Position numbers and translations under genes: made by a program. From Avimicrobium caecorum (GTDB taxonomy: Bacteria > Bacillota > Clostridia > Oscillospirales > Ruminococcaceae): 64,000 bases of DNA. Positions within the stretch are counted from its first letter, which is position 1. Each line of letters opens with the position of its first letter. Positions 59,623-64,000 of this stretch are shown here, piece after piece. The notes below the pieces were generated by a model. That model saw only the letters and a list, made by a program, of their open reading frames with translations, searched no databases and had not been told where the DNA came from. Location of the stretch: NCBI GenBank assembly GCA_904394705.1, contig CAJFNJ010000004.1:25227-89226 (forward strand), read 5' to 3'.

Positions 59623-60609
59623 ATGAAAAGAACACTTGCACTGCTCATGGCTTCCGCGCTGATGCTGTCACTGGCTGGCTGCTCCCAGACCGGCGGCAGC
59701 TCCTCCTCTGGCGAAGCAGAGACGCTCCGCATCGGCATTATCCAGCCCATGGAGCATGAATCACTGGACGCCGCCCGGGAGGGCTTCGTTCAGGCTCTGG
59801 CAGACCATGGCTATACCGATGGTGATACCATCGTGCTGGACTACCAGAACGCCCAGGGTGATTCCTCCGCACTGCTCACCATCAGCCAGCGGTTTGTGGG
59901 AGATGACTGCGACCTGGTGCTGGCTATCGGTACCGGTGCAGCCCAGAGCATTGCCTCCCAGACCAGTGAGATCCCTGTTCTGATTACCGCCGTAACCGAC
60001 CCGGTGGACGCCGGTCTGGTGCAGTCCAGTGAAGCGCCGGGTACCAATGTCACCGGTACCAACGATATGAACCCCATCCGGGAACAGCTGGAACTGATCC
60101 CGGAGATTCTGCCCGATGCGCAGACCGTAGGCCTGCTCTACACCAGCAGCGAGGACAATTCGATCCTTCAGATTGAGGAGGCAAAGGCCATTCTGGAGGA
60201 GATGAATCTGGACTATGTGGAGCAGACCGTCACCGGCAGCAACGATGTGCAGCAGGCTGTACAGTCCATTGTGACCCGATGTGATGCGATCTATATTCCC
60301 ACTGACAATACCTTCGCATCCGCCATGCCGCTGGTGGGAAGTGTGGTCATGGAATCGGGAACTCCGGTCATCTGCGGCGCCACAGGCATGGTGGAAGCCG
60401 GCGGTCTGATCACTCTGGGGCTCAACTACTACAACCTGGGCTACCAGACCGGTGAAATGGCAGTCCAGGTGCTGGAAGGCGCGGACCCTGCTTCGATGCC
60501 GGTTCAGTCCCAGAACCAGTATGACTATGTGGTCAATGAGGAGATGCTTTCGGCACTGGGGATGGAACTTCCCCAGTCGCTGCTGGAAAAAATGGGCGAT
60601 GCAGCCTGA
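59623..60609 (+). CDS. TrpX-type ABC substrate-binding lipoprotein, first copy
   Basis: A 328-aa lipoprotein (lipobox Cys20 in LSLAGC) of the COG2984 / ABC_sub_bind family, which includes the tryptophan-transport candidate TrpX. Residues 36-50 read RIGIIQPMEHESLDA. The hinge region includes VLITAVTDPVDAGLVQS and GLLYTSSEDNS. It is highly similar to the second copy at 61122, with near-identical central stretches. ATG 59623 follows AGAGGG. Its T-box implies control by phenylalanine availability, so the ligand is probably Phe or a related compound. Confidence 0.9.
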   Translation: MKRTLALLMASALMLSLAGCSQTGGSSSSGEAETLRIGIIQPMEHESLDAAREGFVQALADHGYTDGDTIVLDYQNAQGDSSALLTISQRFVGDDCDLVLAIGTGAAQSIASQTSEIPVLITAVTDPVDAGLVQSSEAPGTNVTGTNDMNPIREQLELIPEILPDAQTVGLLYTSSEDNSILQIEEAKAILEEMNLDYVEQTVTGSNDVQQAVQSIVTRCDAIYIPTDNTFASAMPLVGSVVMESGTPVICGATGMVEAGGLITLGLNYYNLGYQTGEMAVQVLEGADPASMPVQSQNQYDYVVNEEMLSALGMELPQSLLEKMGDAA

Positions 60610-60768
60610 TTGATTTTTAAAACAGACTGAATGGTGCAGCTTGACAATCATAACATGTATTCTCAGGTTATCCACAGAAACCTCTGCTTTAAATCGGTAA
60701 ATTGTACAGTTTAAAGTGCAAAAGTGCCAGCTGAAATGCAGCAGAATGCCAAAGAATTGCCGCCGATA

Positions 60769-60797
60769 TTGACAGGGGTCTGCAGTGAGGATATAAT
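60769..60797 (+). promoter_or_regulatory. consensus promoter of the second T-box operon
   Basis: TTGACA (60769-60774) and TATAAT (60792-60797) have a 17-bp spacer. The 160 bp between the first lipoprotein stop and this promoter hold nothing that I recognise. Confidence 0.9.
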
Positions 60798-60803
60798 GCA
60801 GAA

Positions 60804-61090
60804 AAAGCAATAATAGGGGACCAGTAGTGAGCAGTTCAGAACATTCAGAGAGCTTCCGGTTGGTGAAAGAGAAGTATGTTCCTTGCTCCCGAATACACCC
60901 CTTAGCTGACCGGTGAAAGACCTCAGGGTCCGGGTAGCCGGCTCCGGGTCCGCCCGTTACAGCGCAGGGTATTCTGCAAAAAAGGCACGATACCCGTCGA
61001 GGTCGGTCTCCGTGAGGAGCCGATAAATAGAGGTGGTAACACGGGAATTTCTCCCGTCCTCTGAAATTTTATTCAGAGGACGGGATTTTT
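60804..61090 (+). ncRNA. T-box riboswitch, predicted Tyr specifier (UAC)
   Basis: The architecture matches the first T-box. Basal helix TAGGGG (60814-60819) pairs with CCCCTTA (60898-60904), and AGTA lies at 60823-60826. The specifier loop GAATACA gives UAC at 60894-60896. From about 60945 to 61090 the sequence is nearly identical to the first leader. The terminator is CCCGTCCTCTGAA (61053-61065) with TTCAGAGGACGGG (61072-61084). Uncharged tRNA-Tyr should induce the downstream three genes. Confidence 0.88.
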
Positions 61091-61121
61091 TGTTCCTCTG
61101 GGAAAGAAAGAGGGAAATGTT

Positions 61122-62090
61122 ATGAAAAAGTTTGGCCTGGCAATGACAGCAATGCTGCTGGCAGTATCAATGACTGCCTGTGCATCGAACCCATCGGATT
61201 CCGGGGAGCAGAAACTCCGGATCGGCATTATCCAGCCAGCGGAACATGCCGCACTGGATTCGGCCCGGGAGGGATTTGTGGACGCCCTGGCAGACCATGG
61301 CTATGTGGATGGGGAGACCATTGAGATCGACTATCAGAATGCTCAGGGTGATTCCTCCGCACTGCTTACCATCAGCCAGCGGTTTGTAGGCGATGACTGT
61401 GACCTGGTACTGGCCATCGGCACCGGCGCTGCCCAGAGCATCGCCTCCCAGACCAGTGAGATTCCCGTGCTGATTACTGCGGTGACCGACCCGGTGGATG
61501 CCGGCCTGGTCCAGTCCAATGAGGCGCCGGGCACCAATGTCACCGGTACCAACGATATGAACCCCATCCGGGAGCAGATGGAGCTGATCCGGGAGTTTCT
61601 GCCCGATGTGCAGACCGTGGGCCTGCTCTACACCAGCAGCGAGGACAACTCGGCGCTCCAGATCCAGGAGGTCAAGGCTGTCCTGGAGGAGATGAATGTG
61701 GGCTATGTGGAGCAGACTGTCACCGGCAGCAATGATGTGCAGCAGGCTGTACAGTCCATCCTGGGTAAATGCGATGCCCTGTATATTCCCACGGACAATA
61801 CCCTGGCAGCTTCGGCGGCACTGGTAGGATCTGCGGCGCAGACAGCCAAGATCCCGGTATTCTGGGGAGAGGGGAACTGTGTGGCAGAGGGAGGACTGGC
61901 CTCGCTGGGACTGGACTACTACAATCTTGGCCGGCAGACCGGCGAGATGGCAGTGGAAGTCCTGGAAGGTGCTGATCCGGCTGTTATGCCCATTCAGTCG
62001 CAGAGCGATTACAGTTACACAATCAGTAAATCCATGGCAGAGGAGATCGGAATCGAAATTCCGGCGCATCTGCTGGAATTTGCGGAATAA
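61122..62090 (+). CDS. TrpX-type ABC substrate-binding lipoprotein, second copy
   Basis: A 322-aa paralogue of the protein at 59623, with lipobox Cys20 (VSMTAC) and identical runs such as GDDCDLVLAIGTGAAQSIAS. It differs in the binding-cleft half after residue 210 (AAQTAKIPVFWGEGNCVAEGG against MESGTPVICGATGMVEAGG), which suggests a different ligand. ATG 61122 follows AGAGGG. It is cotranscribed with the permease (21-bp gap). The Tyr T-box points to tyrosine or a related compound. Confidence 0.9.
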   Translation: MKKFGLAMTAMLLAVSMTACASNPSDSGEQKLRIGIIQPAEHAALDSAREGFVDALADHGYVDGETIEIDYQNAQGDSSALLTISQRFVGDDCDLVLAIGTGAAQSIASQTSEIPVLITAVTDPVDAGLVQSNEAPGTNVTGTNDMNPIREQMELIREFLPDVQTVGLLYTSSEDNSALQIQEVKAVLEEMNVGYVEQTVTGSNDVQQAVQSILGKCDALYIPTDNTLAASAALVGSAAQTAKIPVFWGEGNCVAEGGLASLGLDYYNLGRQTGEMAVEVLEGADPAVMPIQSQSDYSYTISKSMAEEIGIEIPAHLLEFAE

Positions 62091-62111
62091 CAGTCAGAAA
62101 AGAGGCAAGCA

Positions 62112-63026
62112 ATGCTGAATATAGTACTAGGCGCAGTTTCATTGGGACTGCTTTGGGCAATTATGACACTGGGTGTATTTCTCACCTACCGGATTCTGGA
62201 CTATGCCGACCTCACAGTGGAGGGAAGCATTACAATGGGAGCTGCCATTGCGGCAAGGCTGATCTATGACGGAGTGGACCCTGTCCTGGCTACTGCCGCT
62301 GCCATTGCAGGCGGTATGGCAGCGGGATGGGTTACCGGAGTCCTGCATACCAAGCTGAAGATTCCCGGGCTGCTCTCGGGCATTCTCAGCATGATTGCCC
62401 TGTATTCCATCAATATCCGGATCATGGGAAAGGCGAATATCACCCTGCTCAAGAGCGATACCGTCTTTACAGGCATCTCGGCACTGGGGATCACCGGTCA
62501 ATGGGCTGTGATGCTGGTAGGGGCCGGTCTGACAGCCGCAGTGATCCTCTTCCTCTACTGGTTCTTCGGCACCGAGCTGGGCTGTGCCATCCGTGCCACC
62601 GGCGACAATGAGAAAATGGCACGGGCCCAGGGGATCAATACCGATACCATGAAGCTGCTGGGTCTGATGCTCAGCAATGGTCTGGTGGCATTTTCAGGAG
62701 CACTGATCGCTCAGAACCAGCGCTATGCCGATATTACAATGGGCCAGGGTGCCATTGTGATCGGCCTGGCATCGGTCATCATCGGTGAGGTGCTGTTTGA
62801 CCGGGGCGGCTTCCTGCGGCGTTTCTTCTCTATGGCACTGGGCGCAGTGATCTACCGGATTATCATAGCCTTTGTCATTGAGCTGGGAATGCAGCCCACA
62901 GACCTGCGGCTGTTTACAGCCATTACCGTAGCGGCAGCGCTGTCTATCCCAAATATCCAGGGGAAGGCAATCACTCTGTTCCGGCCCCGGCGTGTTTCAG
63001 CTGGCTGTGCCGTACAGAGCAAGTAA
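62112..63026 (+). CDS. TrpY-type ABC permease
   Basis: A 304-aa membrane protein with about eight helices, of the branched-chain/COG4120 permease type. It has TLGVFLTYRILDYADLTVEGSI at the N terminus and a central GCAIRATGDNEKMARAQGI, the conserved cytoplasmic coupling segment of this family. It is the only permease for the two binding lipoproteins. Its stop overlaps a possible ATG of the ATPase gene. Confidence 0.92.
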   Translation: MLNIVLGAVSLGLLWAIMTLGVFLTYRILDYADLTVEGSITMGAAIAARLIYDGVDPVLATAAAIAGGMAAGWVTGVLHTKLKIPGLLSGILSMIALYSINIRIMGKANITLLKSDTVFTGISALGITGQWAVMLVGAGLTAAVILFLYWFFGTELGCAIRATGDNEKMARAQGINTDTMKLLGLMLSNGLVAFSGALIAQNQRYADITMGQGAIVIGLASVIIGEVLFDRGGFLRRFFSMALGAVIYRIIIAFVIELGMQPTDLRLFTAITVAAALSIPNIQGKAITLFRPRRVSAGCAVQSK

Positions 63027-63043
63027 TGGGGGAGGGACTATCT

Positions 63044-63850
63044 ATGACTGATATGCTGCAGATTACCAATCTTCACAAGACGTTCAATCCCGGCACCCCC
63101 AACGAGAATCATGTGCTCAAAGGGGTGTCCCTGACGCTGAAGGAGGGGGACTATGTCACCGTTATCGGCGGAAATGGCGCTGGAAAGTCCACTCTGCTCA
63201 ACAGCATCGCCGGTACTATCGGGGTGGATTCCGGCGAGATCCGCATCGATTCGGTGGATGTGACCCGCCTGCCGGAACACAAGCGTGCCGGATTGCTGGG
63301 CCGGGTGTTCCAGGACCCCATGCAGGGCACTGCTGCCAAGATGTCGGTATCAGAGAACCTGGCACTGGCTGCCCGGCGGGGAAAGCACCGGGGACTGCGC
63401 TGGGGCCTCCCCAAAGGGGAAAACCAGGAGTTCACCAAGGCGCTGGAAATGCTGGGCCTGGGACTGGAACGCCGGCTGGATGATAAGATCGGGCTGCTCT
63501 CCGGCGGTCAGCGCCAGGCGATCACACTGATTATGGCGACGATGCAGAAGCCGAAGCTCCTGCTGCTGGATGAGCATACCGCCGCGCTGGACCCCAAAAC
63601 AGCGGCTAAGGTGCTGGATATTACAGATCAGGTGGTGAACCAGAGCCAGCTCACAACCCTGATGATCACCCATAACATGAATGATGCCATCCGCCATGGC
63701 AACCGTCTGATCATGATGGACGAGGGACGGATTATCCTGGATATTCAGGGCGAGGAGAAAAAGAAGCTCACTGTGGATCAGCTCCTGAAGCTGTTTGCTC
63801 AGGCCGGAGGAGAGAATGCACTCTCTGACCGGATGCTGCTGCACAACTGA
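63044..63850 (+). CDS. TrpZ-type ABC ATPase
   Basis: A 268-aa ATPase (COG1101 type): Walker A GGNGAGKSTLL, signature LLSGGQRQAITLIMATM, Walker B LLLLDEHTAALD (with His after DE, usual in this family) and H-loop MITHNMNDA. ATG 63044 is preferred because GGGAGGG precedes it by 7 bp; ATG 63026 overlaps the permease stop and has no site. It completes the importer. Confidence 0.93.
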   Translation: MTDMLQITNLHKTFNPGTPNENHVLKGVSLTLKEGDYVTVIGGNGAGKSTLLNSIAGTIGVDSGEIRIDSVDVTRLPEHKRAGLLGRVFQDPMQGTAAKMSVSENLALAARRGKHRGLRWGLPKGENQEFTKALEMLGLGLERRLDDKIGLLSGGQRQAITLIMATMQKPKLLLLDEHTAALDPKTAAKVLDITDQVVNQSQLTTLMITHNMNDAIRHGNRLIMMDEGRIILDIQGEEKKKLTVDQLLKLFAQAGGENALSDRMLLHN

Positions 63851-63884
63851 TAGGATTGTCTGAATCCAGTCTTTCAAATATCGG

Positions 63885-63920
63885 AAAAGAGCTGCTGCAA
63901 AGCGGCTCTTTTCTTTTTGT
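63885..63920 (+). terminator. terminator of the aromatic amino-acid importer operon
   Basis: AAAAGAGC (63885-63892) pairs with GCTCTTTT (63905-63912), with additional inner pairs, and is followed by CTTTTTG. Confidence 0.8.
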
Positions 63921-63929
63921 ATAAAGAAA

Positions 63930-63952
63930 AACCACTCGCTAGGCGAGTGGTT
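63930..63952 (-). terminator. perfect hairpin near the right edge
   Basis: AACCACTCGC (63930-63939) and GCGAGTGGTT (63943-63952) form a 10-bp stem with a 3-nt loop. On the minus strand TTTTTCTTT follows, so it suits the end of a minus-strand gene beyond the window. A hairpin of this kind could also be the end of an IS200/IS605-type element; no transposase is in view. Confidence 0.5.
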
Positions 63953-64000
63953 CAAAAGAAGGCTTTTGCCGATCATGAGGACAAGAAAAACTCCCTTTGC

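Noticed and set aside
1..64000. CRISPR arrays, tRNA or rRNA genes, prophage or intact insertion sequences
   Set aside because: I saw no regularly spaced repeats, no tRNA-like cloverleaf, no rRNA segments, and no transposase, integrase or phage structural genes.

Overview
The window reads as chromosome of a spore-forming member of the Clostridia, probably close to the gut Ruminococcaceae/Oscillospiraceae. The evidence is a GC-rich Firmicutes style: strong AGGAGG ribosome sites, frequent TTG/GTG starts, consensus sigma-A promoters with 17-bp spacers, and a T-rich terminator after most operons. It also carries spo0A next to spoIVB, a gerA-type germinant receptor operon, FabK instead of FabI, and T-box leaders. 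This placement is inference; no rRNA or marker phylogeny is available here. I found no tRNA, rRNA, CRISPR array or intact transposase.

Layout. 1-5680: type II fatty-acid operon (3' end of fabH, fabK, a second flavin NPD-type enzyme, fabD, fabG, fabF, fabZ). 5683-12250: housekeeping and transport genes (brnQ, a strongly promoted 80-aa orphan, corA-like, radical SAM activase-like, GyrI-like, rlmD). 12246-14500: degV, small proteins and nrdR. 14621-19060: a Crp/Fnr-type regulator divergent from a sulfonate/taurine-class ABC importer that includes an amidohydrolase-fold protein lacking its usual metal ligands. 19084-27000: a DUF421/DUF4363 pair, the gerA operon, a SLOG protein, spoIVB, and spo0A behind several Spo0A-box-like motifs. 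27172-30570: a HAD phosphatase, a flavodoxin lipoprotein, and mgtE with an unusual leader (57-codon ORF plus an internal terminator).

30671-44170 is an accessory region. It holds a PD-(D/E)XK-type nuclease convergent with a Dam-like methyltransferase, and a 1485-aa TPR/SUFU/DUF4253 fusion followed by a related orphan. It also holds a short UvrA-like ATPase divergent from a TetR regulator, a DUF4261 protein and an orphan membrane protein. 44230-53243 holds three tandem minus-strand operons: a two-component system, a MacB-like ABC exporter with a COG1361-type surface protein, and a second two-component system. 53546-58396 encodes an HscC-like Hsp70 and a 1039-aa protein with a degenerate J domain. 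It abuts a truncated ABC exporter remnant and other debris (58441-59230).

59271-63850 encodes a TrpXYZ-type ABC importer with two paralogous binding lipoproteins. Each has its own consensus promoter and T-box leader. By my reading the specifier codons differ: UUC (Phe) for the first and UAC (Tyr) for the second. One permease and one ATPase follow, so the arrangement looks like one transporter core fed by two separately sensed receptors. I consider this and the mgtE leader the most interesting regulatory observations, and the 1485-aa fusion and the Hsp70/J pair the most interesting protein-level ones.
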